This document shows, in pieces, positions 1 to 5,113 of a DNA stretch of 5,113 nucleotides (the stretch's first letter is position 1; every line of letters begins with the position of its first letter). The DNA comes from an uncultured Clostridia bacterium (GTDB lineage Bacteria; Bacillota; Clostridia; Oscillospirales; Ruminococcaceae): positions 1 through 5,113 of the forward strand of contig CAMNVW010000124.1 in NCBI GenBank assembly GCA_946563605.1, read 5' to 3'. The position numbers and the translations under genes were made by a program. The notes under the pieces are model-generated. The model did no database searches. It worked only from the letters and a program-made list of their open reading frames with translations, and was not told the DNA's origin.

Positions 1-16
1 CAAGTATACTTGACAT
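1..16 (-). CDS. dxs: Probable start of dxs (1-deoxy-D-xylulose-5-phosphate synthase), cut by window edge
   Basis: Only five complete codons are visible, reading M-S-S-I-L from an ATG at 16-14. They lie 23 bp after the stop of the PAP2-family gene. A purine-rich stretch with GGAG sits about 11 bases upstream and AGAGG directly abuts the ATG, so the ribosome site is imperfect. Many clostridial Dxs proteins begin with a short M-S-x-I-L-like stretch, and dxs normally follows ispA in this gene cluster. Dxs would condense pyruvate and glyceraldehyde-3-phosphate at the entry to the MEP isoprenoid pathway, which supplies IspA. The call rests mainly on gene order; the visible residues are too few to identify a protein. 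Confidence 0.4.
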
Positions 17-39
17 CCTCTGTCAGACTCCTATCCTGT

Positions 40-585
40 TTAAAATACTGGTATCAGCATCGCAAGCGCAACGCCTAAAATAGCGCCTGCCAAAACTTCT
101 GTCGGCGTATGTCCCAGCAGCTCCTTGAGCAGCGCTTTTCCTTCCTCGCGCTTGCGGACCTCCTCAGGGTTTGGCTGCGCACTTTTGCGGCGCTGAAAAA
201 ACTGTTTTATGCTCATCTTTTTCTCCGGTGCAAACATATCCCGAAGATTATCGGAAGTCATTTCCACAATTTTATTTAAAACCTTTGCCTGTTCGCCTGC
301 GGCGCGGCGCACACCCATCGCGTCATACATTACAATCGCTGCAAATGCAAGCGCTAACGCAAATTCCGGTGAAGCAAAGCCCATTTTTCTTTCGATTGCG
401 ACTGTCAGCGAACACACCAGCGCGGAGTGGGCGCTTGGCATTCCGCCGGCGCCCACCATACGCTCCCAGACCACCTCTTTTGTTAAGACAAAAGTCAAAA
501 GCGTCTTGAGCACCTGTGCAGACAGCCATGCAAGAAATGCAACATCAATATAATAGTTGCTAAAAACAACTCCTATGTTTTCCAT
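40..585 (-). CDS. Divergent PAP2 family (DUF212, YuiD-like) integral membrane protein
   Basis: The 181-residue protein resembles B. subtilis YuiD. Visible family motifs are GGMPSAHSA (about 47-55), the block MYDAMGVRRAAGEQA (86-100) and LGHTPTEV (157-164). These hold the conserved His53, Asp88, Arg93-Arg94 and His159, and correspond to PAP2 phosphatase motifs in altered form. Hydrophobic segments near residues 12-34, 50-62, 74-88 and 164-181 suggest a small polytopic membrane protein. A basic cytoplasmic-looking stretch of about 40 residues (110-150) is longer than I recall for YuiD (158 residues), and ends in a charged EEVRKREEGK run. The ATG at 585-583 is chosen because AAGGA lies 7 bases upstream. 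An in-frame extension to 684 would overlap ispA and resembles no family N-terminus. The substrate is unknown. A position between ispA and dxs makes isoprenyl phosphates a reasonable but unproven candidate. Confidence 0.88.
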   Translation of the reverse strand: MENIGVVFSNYYIDVAFLAWLSAQVLKTLLTFVLTKEVVWERMVGAGGMPSAHSALVCSLTVAIERKMGFASPEFALALAFAAIVMYDAMGVRRAAGEQAKVLNKIVEMTSDNLRDMFAPEKKMSIKQFFQRRKSAQPNPEEVRKREEGKALLKELLGHTPTEVLAGAILGVALAMLIPVF

Positions 586-611
586 ATCATCATCCTTAAA
601 ATACGGTTTGT

Positions 612-1505
612 TTAGTTCTTTCGACTCAAAATAAATTCCGCCAAATCGTACAAAAATGTTCCGTCCTGACTTGTCCGACAGCAATCCATCCGGTCAAGCG
701 AGCGTTTTGCAAGCTCAATTTTCTCTGCGGCGATCTCCCATGCGCGGTCGATGCCGTATACCGAAACATAAGTGGTCTTATCATTTTGTGCGTCGGAGCC
801 AATTGGTTTGCCAAGGACTTCCTCGCTGCTGGTGCAGTCGAGAATATCATCGGTGATCTGAAACGCCATACCGATGTTCTGCGCATAAACATCCGCAAGC
901 TGCATGGTCTGCTCGTCCGCATCCGCTGCAAGACAGCCCAGCTTAACCGCAGCCGCAATCAGCGCGCCTGTCTTCAGCCGGTTTGTTTGCTCTACCCGTT
1001 CAATCGGCGCCTGCATCCGCTCATTTTCCAAATCCAAACGCTGACCGCCAATCATTCCACAGTGTCCGGCAGCGTCTGCCAGCATCTGAATTGCCAAAAC
1101 AGTCTGTGCCGCAGGCAGCACGCTGTGCTGTGCAATCACTTCAAACGCCTTGGTCAGCAGTCCGTCCCCTGCAAGCAGTGCGACCGCCTCCCCAAAGGCG
1201 GCGTGACAGGACGGCTTGCCGCGGCGCATATCGTCGTCATCCATACAAGGCATATCATCGTGGATCAGCTAATAAGCGTGAACCATTTCGAGCGCACAGG
1301 CAAACGGCAGCGCCGTTTTCTCCCTGCCGCCGAGCAGTTTACAAAATTCCAGCGCCAGCGCTGCGCGCAGACGTTTTCCGCCATTCAGCAGACTGTAACG
1401 CATCGCAGTGGTAACAGTATCGTCTGGTTGTTCCGGCAGATAAAGCTGCAAAGTTTCTTCCACTAACTTTACATCCTGTGCAAGCTGCGCCTTAAAATCA
1501 GCCAT
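612..1505 (-). pseudogene. ispA: ispA, polyprenyl (farnesyl-type) diphosphate synthase, interrupted by an in-frame TAG
   Basis: Read through the TAG at 1269-1271, the frame gives 297 positions, the normal length for bacterial IspA/FPP synthase, which condenses DMAPP or GPP with IPP to make allylic diphosphates. Residues 1-78 (1505-1272) include NGGKRLRAALALE with the conserved K and R, and end at ALEMVHAY. After the stop, the same frame continues LIHDDMPCMDDDDMRRGKPSCH, the first aspartate-rich motif (about 82-92), then GGQRLDLE, KTGALI and the second motif QITDDILD (about 216-223), then GKPIGSDAQNDKTTYV. No other lesion is visible. Translation starting again at the next ATG (1253) would lose the first two aspartates of motif one, so neither fragment should be active alone. 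The start at 1505 is 3 bases after the xseB stop, with GGATGG about 8 bases upstream. The next gene starts 26 bp after the TAA stop. Identity is very sure; whether it is truly broken, suppressed or a sequence error is open. Confidence 0.9.
1269..1271 (-). other. In-frame TAG codon at a chain-length-determining position of ispA
   Basis: The coding strand reads TAT TAG CTG ATC CAC GAT GAT, where bacterial FPP synthases read Tyr-Ser-Leu-Ile-His-Asp-Asp. The TAG therefore replaces the Ser four residues before the first aspartate-rich motif. One substitution from TCG (Ser) would produce it. Two compensating single-base indels starting from TAT AGC CTG would give the same string, a pattern that homopolymer sequencing errors can make. 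Confidence 0.95.
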
Positions 1506-1508
1506 TCT

Positions 1509-1730
1509 CTAATCCATCCCTTCTGTTTTCTGCTGCGTGAGCGTTTCAAAATTGAGTTTTTCTATTTTAAGCTGTGCCGTGTCCAGCTTCTTTTGACAAA
1601 ACGCAATCAGCTTTGCCGCCTGCGCATACAGATCCATGGATTCATCCAAGCCTGTCTGCCCTTTTTCGAGCATTTGCGCAATTTCCTCCAAGCGGTTCAG
1701 CGCCTGTTCAAAATTTAATTTTTCTGCCAT
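1509..1730 (-). CDS. xseB: Exodeoxyribonuclease VII small subunit
   Basis: This small helical protein of 73 residues (76 from the upstream ATG) has the XseB signature: FEQALNRLEEIAQMLEKG, then LDESMDLYAQAAKLIAFCQKKLDTAQLKIEKL. XseB subunits bind the XseA coiled coil to form exonuclease VII, which degrades single-stranded DNA from both ends in the cytoplasm. Length and motifs are normal. Two in-frame ATGs exist, at 1739 and 1730. The first directly abuts AAGG with no spacing, whereas AAGGA sits 8 bases before the second, so I place the start at 1730. The gap to the xseA stop is then 13 bp. The stop is TAG (1511-1509), unlike the TAA of the other complete genes here. It is followed after one codon (AGA) by the ispA ATG in the same frame. 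Confidence 0.93.
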   Translation of the reverse strand: MAEKLNFEQALNRLEEIAQMLEKGQTGLDESMDLYAQAAKLIAFCQKKLDTAQLKIEKLNFETLTQQKTEGMD

Positions 1731-1743
1731 CGTTCCCATCCTT

Positions 1744-2964
1744 TTACAAAAGGTTCGATTCTTCTATCCCCGCTACCTCGGCGTAAACGGTTCCATCCTG
1801 CAAACGGATTGCCAGCTTATCCCCCACGGAAACCTCTTTCACGGAAGAAACGCTGTGTCCGTCTTTCATCGCAATGCTGTAACCGTTTTTAAGCCGCGCA
1901 ATCGGATTGAGCGCTTCTAAGCGTGCTTTTTGCAGCGTGAGCGCCTCCTGTTTTCTTATTATAGCATTTTTTACATGAAATTGAATAGATTTCTCAAAAT
2001 ATTCCAATTTTTTTGTATAATTATCAACCAGCCTTTTCGGCTCTGCAAAGCAGGACTTTGCGCAAACAGCCGCAAACCGCTGTTCTTTCTTCTGAAAATT
2101 CATTCTGACGGCGGTATCTATCCGCGCGGTCATGTCATCTAACCCCTGCAAAAGCTCGTTGATATTTGCACTTGCAAGCTCTGCCGCCGCCGAAGGTGTC
2201 GGTGCGCGCAGATCCGCCGCATAATCGCACAGGGTAAAATCCGTTTCATGCCCAACTGCTGAAATCACCGGCGTTGAACACGCGGCAACCTGCATCACCA
2301 GCTGTTCATCATTAAAGCACCACAAATCCTCCATAGAGCCGCCGCCGCGTCCGATGATGATGACGTCGCAATCTCCAAATTCATCCAGCTGCCGCAAAGA
2401 AGCGGTCAAAGACGCCGGCGCTTCACTTCCCTGCACCAACGCTGGGGCAAGCACCACCGTCGCGATGGGATATCTCCGCGACAAAATATTGAGGATATCC
2501 TGCAAAGCAGCGCCCGTTTCGGAGGTAACAACACCGATGCGCTTTGGAAATCTTGGAATCGGGCGTTTGTTCTCCTGTGCAAACAATCCCTTGCTCTCCA
2601 GCTTGCGGTAAAGCTGTTCAAAGGCGACCTGAAGCGAGCCTTTGCCGTCTGGCTGCATCTCGTACACATAAAGCTGATAGGAGCCGTCGCGCTCATACAG
2701 CGAAACCGAACAGCGCAGGATTACCGCCATCCCGTCCTCCGGCTCAAACAGCAGGGATTTTGCGTAGCTTGCAAACATCACTGCCTTGACCGCACAGCCG
2801 CCCTCTTTTAAGGTAAAGTAAAAATGCCCGCTGCGGTAATGGTTGACAAAGTTGGAGATCTCCCCTTTCAGCAGAACGTCCTGCAAGCGAAAATCCCCGT
2901 CCAAAACACTTTTTACATAGCGGTTCAATTGAGAAACCGTAAGAACATTATTCAAAGCAAACAC
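1744..2964 (-). CDS. xseA: Exodeoxyribonuclease VII large subunit
   Basis: The 406-residue catalytic subunit of exonuclease VII has an N-terminal OB-fold (about 5-105) with VLTVSQLNRYVKS, KGEISNF and YQLYVYEMQPDGKG. The nuclease core (about 130-265) follows with IGVVTSETGAALQDI, GRGGGSMEDLWCFND (205-219) and SAVGHETDFTLCDYAADLRAPTPSAAAE (235-262). Next come a coiled-coil region (about 268-355) and a C-terminal LKNGYSIAM segment with a short beta-rich tail. It is shorter than B. subtilis XseA (448) or E. coli XseA (about 456), and the missing length lies in the coiled coil. The start is uncertain. GTG at 2964 has AAGGA only 3 bases upstream. TTG at 2955 gives the family-like N-terminus M-N-N-V-L-T-V-S-Q-L-N but with an 11-base spacing. 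Either choice overlaps the end of the TsaD-like gene (17 or 8 bases), suggesting translational coupling. Confidence 0.95.
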   Translation of the reverse strand: MFALNNVLTVSQLNRYVKSVLDGDFRLQDVLLKGEISNFVNHYRSGHFYFTLKEGGCAVKAVMFASYAKSLLFEPEDGMAVILRCSVSLYERDGSYQLYVYEMQPDGKGSLQVAFEQLYRKLESKGLFAQENKRPIPRFPKRIGVVTSETGAALQDILNILSRRYPIATVVLAPALVQGSEAPASLTASLRQLDEFGDCDVIIIGRGGGSMEDLWCFNDEQLVMQVAACSTPVISAVGHETDFTLCDYAADLRAPTPSAAAELASANINELLQGLDDMTARIDTAVRMNFQKKEQRFAAVCAKSCFAEPKRLVDNYTKKLEYFEKSIQFHVKNAIIRKQEALTLQKARLEALNPIARLKNGYSIAMKDGHSVSSVKEVSVGDKLAIRLQDGTVYAEVAGIEESNLL

Positions 2965-3895
2965 CGTTCCTTACCGCTGTCAGAATCGCCGTTCCTGCCG
3001 CGTTGTCTGCCGAAAATTCCGGTGTGGCAAAATAGCCGCCGTATTCTTCGGTGATTTTTTTACTGATGAGGCTGTTTGACATCACGCCGCCCGAAAAAAT
3101 CAGCGGCAGATTCGGATATTTTTCCCGCACATTCTGCGCCATCTGCTCCACGATTTTGCAGACCGAATCAATGCAGAAGCGTGCGATATTTTCGCGGCTC
3201 TCGCCTTGCTTCAGCAGCTTTTCACATTGATTCTGCAAACCGGAAACACAGCAGTTTCCATCCTTGAAGGTGGTCTTGACCGGAAAGCGTTTATCCGCCA
3301 GCAGCGAAAGCGCATCCAGCTCCCTGCCTGCCGGAAAAGGAAGTCCCAGCATTCCGCCGACGCGGTCGATTGCCTGTCCGCATTTTAAATCGAGCGAGTG
3401 ATAAAGGATCTCGGTATGAAACACCTCGTCGCCGCCTTTGCTGACATGAACACATTCGGTTGTGCCGCCGGAAAAATGAAACGCGATAAACTCTTTGCCA
3501 ATCAAATCCAGTCTGCCTGCGGAGTAGAGCGCCGCCGCGATATGTCCGCACTGATGAGAAAACTCAACCATCGGAATGCGGTTGACCGAGCTGATTGCGC
3601 TTGCGGCAAGTTTGCCTGTCAAAAAGCACGGCATATAGGAGTCCTGCTGATTCCTTGGTCTTGCCGAAACACCCACCGCCGCAAGCTGTACCGGGGGCAA
3701 ATCAAAAAACAGCTCCTCGATAATCTGCGGGAGCTGTTTTACATGAGCAAACACGGCGTCGCTTTGCTTTAATCCCAGAGCGCCCTGGGCAACCGGCAAC
3801 AGCTTTTTCCGGTGGGCGATGCGTCCGGTCTCACTGTGAAAGACCGCCGCTGAGGTTGTATAATTACTGGTGTCGATCCCCAGATAATATGCCAT
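2948..3895 (-). CDS. TsaD/Kae1-like (peptidase M22 family) paralog
   Basis: The 315-residue ASKHA-fold protein is related to TsaD, the enzyme that adds threonylcarbamoyl to A37 of tRNA. It starts MAYYLGIDTSNYTTSAAVF, a phosphate-binding loop. It carries the metal-binding pair His114-x3-His118 (SHQCGH), FSGGTTE (141-147), GQAIDRVGGMLGLPFPAG (173-190), FSGGVMSN (267-274) and SADNAAGTA (295-303) with Asp297. Bona fide TsaD usually has about 340 residues and SGGHT where this has SGGTT, so it looks like the separate clostridial paralog found beside nusB/xseA rather than the housekeeping TsaD. Its substrate is unknown and I do not assign the TsaD reaction. The ATG at 3895 is chosen because AGGGTG lies 6 bases upstream. 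The GTG at 3904, three codons earlier, would overlap that site. It sits 31 bp after nusB, and its end overlaps the xseA start. Confidence 0.88.
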   Translation of the reverse strand: MAYYLGIDTSNYTTSAAVFHSETGRIAHRKKLLPVAQGALGLKQSDAVFAHVKQLPQIIEELFFDLPPVQLAAVGVSARPRNQQDSYMPCFLTGKLAASAISSVNRIPMVEFSHQCGHIAAALYSAGRLDLIGKEFIAFHFSGGTTECVHVSKGGDEVFHTEILYHSLDLKCGQAIDRVGGMLGLPFPAGRELDALSLLADKRFPVKTTFKDGNCCVSGLQNQCEKLLKQGESRENIARFCIDSVCKIVEQMAQNVREKYPNLPLIFSGGVMSNSLISKKITEEYGGYFATPEFSADNAAGTAILTAVRNGVCFE

Positions 3896-3926
3896 TTTTT
3901 TCACCCTGTCTTTGCATCGTATTCTT

Positions 3927-4337
3927 TTATTTCTTTTTTGCGGGGTTCAATTCGTTCGCAATCGCACCAAGGACGCCGTTGACAAAGGCATATTCGTCTT
4001 CGCTTGCGTATTGCTTGGAAAGCTCGACCGCTTCGTTGATGGTGACGTTGACCGGTACATCGTCTATGTACTGCATTTCATAGGCTGCCATGCGCAGAAT
4101 CGAAAGAGATACCTTTGAGATACGGGAGAGCTTCCAGTTTTTCAGCTTGGCTTCAATCTGTTGGTCAATTTCTTCCATATGTTCCACTGTGCCTTTTGCA
4201 AGCTTCAGTGTAAAGTCATTGACCTGCAAATCTCTGGTTTCGGTTGCACCCTGAATAATCTCGTCAATATCCATATTTGTAAATGTTTTTTCAAACAGCA
4301 GGCAAAAAGCCGCCTGACGGGATTCATGTCTTGTCAT
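3927..4337 (-). CDS. nusB: Transcription antitermination factor NusB
   Basis: The 136-residue all-helical RNA-binding protein binds boxA with NusE (ribosomal S10) and supports antitermination of rRNA operons. Diagnostic features are the N-terminal RHESRQAAFCLLFEK (about 3-17), the central LSRISKVSLSILRMAAYEMQYIDDVPVNVTINEAVELSKQY (70-110, given here as the family block) and the C-terminal EDEYAFVNGVLGAIANEL (113-130) with a basic KKK tail. Length and motifs are typical. The ATG at 4337 has AAAGGA about 9 bases upstream. It is the second gene of the cluster, 77 bp after the asp23-like gene, with a small GC-rich inverted repeat just before its ribosome site. Confidence 0.96.
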   Translation of the reverse strand: MTRHESRQAAFCLLFEKTFTNMDIDEIIQGATETRDLQVNDFTLKLAKGTVEHMEEIDQQIEAKLKNWKLSRISKVSLSILRMAAYEMQYIDDVPVNVTINEAVELSKQYASEDEYAFVNGVLGAIANELNPAKKK

Positions 4338-4352
4338 AAAAATTTATCCTTT

Positions 4353-4367
4353 CCGGCTTTATGCCGG
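4353..4367 (-). other. Small inverted repeat just upstream of the nusB ribosome site
   Basis: A 5-bp perfect stem, CCGGC with GCCGG, encloses a 5-base loop immediately before the AAAGGA of nusB. No T-run follows it, so it is not an intrinsic terminator. It could tune nusB translation or mark a processing point between the first two genes, but a stem this short could also be chance. Confidence 0.3.
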
Positions 4368-4414
4368 CGGCACAAAACCTGCTCTGTTTTTCTGTCAAAC
4401 TCTTTTACATCCAA

Positions 4415-4789
4415 TTACTGTTCGATTGCCGGCATTGTCTGTGGGAAAACGATACCTGCAACGTGAACGTTTACCTTAGAAACTGCGATGCCTGTCATAT
4501 TCTGAACCGCATCTTTCACTGCTTTCTGCAAGGTTTCCGCAACCTGTGGAATGTTGGCACCGTATTTCAGGTTGACGCTGATGTCGATTACAGCAACGTC
4601 ATCATTGAGGCTGATTTGGATTGGCTTGGAAATGCTGCCCTTGCGCAGAAAGTTTTTGATTGGGGTATAGGTGTCTGCAAGAGAAACAACGCCGTCAATC
4701 TCACCTGCCGCATAGTTGGAAATGGTCGCCAAAACCTCCTGGGAAATTTTCAGGCTGCCGCTTGGCTGTTTATTATTTTCAACGTTCAT
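4415..4789 (-). CDS. Asp23/Gls24 (YqhY/YloU-like) family protein
   Basis: The 124-residue protein belongs to the Asp23/Gls24 family. Visible family features are GSLKISQEVLATISNYAAGEIDGV (11-34 region), the central VAVIDISVNLKYGANIPQVAETLQKAVKDAV (65-95 region) and the C-terminal VSKVNVHVAGIVF (103-115). B. subtilis YqhY occupies the same place directly before nusB. Staphylococcal Asp23 is a membrane-associated envelope-stress protein, and YqhY has been linked to fatty-acid metabolism through its operon with acc genes. The exact role of this copy is not shown by the sequence. There is no signal peptide or membrane segment, so it should be cytoplasmic. The start is clear: a perfect AGGAGG lies 7 bases before the ATG at 4789. 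It is first in the operon, with its own promoter about 80 bases upstream. Confidence 0.92.
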   Translation of the reverse strand: MNVENNKQPSGSLKISQEVLATISNYAAGEIDGVVSLADTYTPIKNFLRKGSISKPIQISLNDDVAVIDISVNLKYGANIPQVAETLQKAVKDAVQNMTGIAVSKVNVHVAGIVFPQTMPAIEQ

Positions 4790-4796
4790 GTATATT

Positions 4797-4802
4797 CCTC
4801 CT
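4797..4802 (-). promoter_or_regulatory. Consensus ribosome binding site of the asp23-like gene
   Basis: AGGAGG on the minus strand lies 7 bases before the ATG at 4789. It is the only full-consensus site in the window and predicts strong translation of the first gene compared with the weaker sites downstream. Confidence 0.85.
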
Positions 4803-4866
4803 GTAATAAAGAATCAATAGACTTTACAAATTCTTTGGGAATGTTCTTATCTCATATACTTTGCAT

Positions 4867-4895
4867 ATTATACCATAATTTAACAAGCATTACAA
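4867..4895 (-). promoter_or_regulatory. Housekeeping-sigma promoter with extended -10 for the operon
   Basis: On the minus strand, a TATAAT box (4872-4867) is preceded by TGG, making an extended TGnTATAAT -10. A TTGTAA -35 (4895-4890, 4 of 6 consensus) lies 17 bases upstream. Transcription should begin near 4860, giving a leader of about 70 bases before the asp23-like ATG. An A/T-rich stretch directly upstream of the -35 (about 4900-4906) could act as a weak UP element. This is the only strong promoter I find, and it fits one operon running left. Confidence 0.75.
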
Positions 4896-4899
4896 TCCC

Positions 4900-5113
4900 A
4901 ATTTTTGTGGGGGAACTTGCCCCACTGCCCCTATTTTAGCTTCAAAAAGTTAGGAAGTTTTTTAAGGGGGTTGTGACCCCCTTGCCCCCGAATCACTGTT
5001 TGACCTTTGAGGAGGTCGGAAATTTTTAAGGGGGTTGCGACCCCCTTGCCCCCGAATTACTGTTTGACCTTTGAGGAGGTCGGAAATTTTTAAGGGGGTT
5101 GCGACCCCCTTGC
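4900..5113. repeat. Array of 64-bp palindromic intergenic repeats, cut by the window end
   Basis: Two nearly identical units (5002-5065 and 5066-5113, the second incomplete) follow a unit at 4938-5001 whose second half matches and whose first half has diverged. The remains of an older copy (about 4900-4937) come before it. Each good unit holds a weak hairpin, GACCT-6 bases-AGGTC (5002-5017, 5066-5081), then a T-run, then a strong 8-bp stem, AAGGGGGT-TGCG-ACCCCCTT (4964-4983, 5028-5047, 5092-5111), then GCCCCC. The stem is followed by GCCCCC on one strand and AAAAA on the other, so it does not look like an intrinsic terminator. There is no coding potential and no variable spacer. It resembles REP/MITE-like intergenic palindromic elements; the family is not one I recognise. 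Confidence 0.85.
4907..4925. repeat. Diverged palindrome at the promoter-proximal end of the array
   Basis: GTGGGG-7-base loop-CCCCAC forms a perfect 6-bp stem. Like the younger copies it is preceded by AATTTTT and followed by a short spacer and CCCC, so it is probably an old copy of the same element. Its stem differs from the others on both arms yet still pairs. It is 57 bp from the next stem rather than 64. Confidence 0.55.

Noticed and set aside
586..684. N-terminal extension of the PAP2-family protein to a start at 684
   Set aside because: It overlaps the end of ispA in another frame, adds 33 residues unlike the family, and the ATG at 585 has a good ribosome site and a YuiD-like beginning.
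786..1466. Long plus-strand open frame opposite ispA
   Set aside because: It is antisense to a clear ispA reading frame, shows no recognisable motif and is rich in residues typical of reverse-strand shadows.
3896..3904. GTG start of the TsaD-like gene at 3904
   Set aside because: The AGGGTG ribosome site includes this GTG and is spaced correctly for the ATG at 3895, which also gives the usual start just before the G-I-D-T-S loop.
4393..4398. Perfect TTGACA -35 box on the minus strand upstream of nusB
   Set aside because: At 16-18 bases downstream there is only TTGTGC-like sequence and no plausible -10 box, so it is probably chance.
4361..4939. Plus-strand open frame of 192 codons opposite the asp23-like gene
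   Set aside because: It runs antisense through a clear family gene and its promoter, lacks a ribosome site and resembles no protein I know.
4964..5111. Strong G/C stems as intrinsic terminators
   Set aside because: On the plus strand the stem is followed by GCCCCC and on the minus strand by an A-run, so no T-run follows it in either direction.
4938..5113. Repeat array as a CRISPR array
   Set aside because: The units are directly adjacent with a constant 64-bp period and no variable spacers; the whole period is repeated.

Overview
The window is a leftward-transcribed (minus strand) housekeeping gene cluster from a Gram-positive, probably clostridial, bacterium. The inferred order is asp23/yqhY-like, nusB, a TsaD/Kae1-like paralog, xseA, xseB, ispA, a divergent PAP2 (DUF212/YuiD) membrane protein, and what looks like the first codons of dxs. 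It matches the Bacillus subtilis yqhY-nusB-folD-xseA-xseB-ispA-dxs run, with a TsaD-like gene in the folD position and a YuiD-like gene inserted before dxs. The TsaD-like gene next to nusB/xseA, the roughly even base composition and the protein sequences point to Clostridia, most likely Oscillospirales (Ruminococcaceae-like). This placement is from memory of gene order and was not tested by a search.

Layout from right to left, which is the direction of transcription. Positions about 4900-5113 hold no gene: they carry an array of GC-rich palindromic repeats with a 64-bp period, cut by the window edge. A well-formed promoter with an extended -10 (4867-4895) lies directly beside the array and drives the asp23-like gene. 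The genes nusB, tsaD-like, xseA, xseB, ispA and yuiD-like follow with gaps of 3-77 bp or short overlaps. I see no intrinsic terminator between them, so the simplest reading is one operon. Every strong coding region is on the minus strand, and I see no convincing gene on the plus strand.

Functionally the cluster mixes transcription antitermination (NusB), DNA repair (both subunits of exonuclease VII), isoprenoid synthesis (IspA, and probably Dxs at the edge), an envelope-stress-type protein (Asp23 family) and a putative membrane phosphatase that might act on isoprenyl phosphates.

The most striking point is that ispA is interrupted by a single in-frame TAG (1269-1271), while the rest of its reading frame and its motifs are intact. 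The TAG falls on the residue four positions before the first aspartate-rich motif, a Ser in characterised bacterial farnesyl diphosphate synthases that helps set product chain length. The xseB stop is also TAG, and xseB and ispA share one reading frame separated only by TAG-AGA, so readthrough would create an XseB-IspA fusion. A recent nonsense mutation or a sequence error is more likely than recoding, but the case is clean enough to check.
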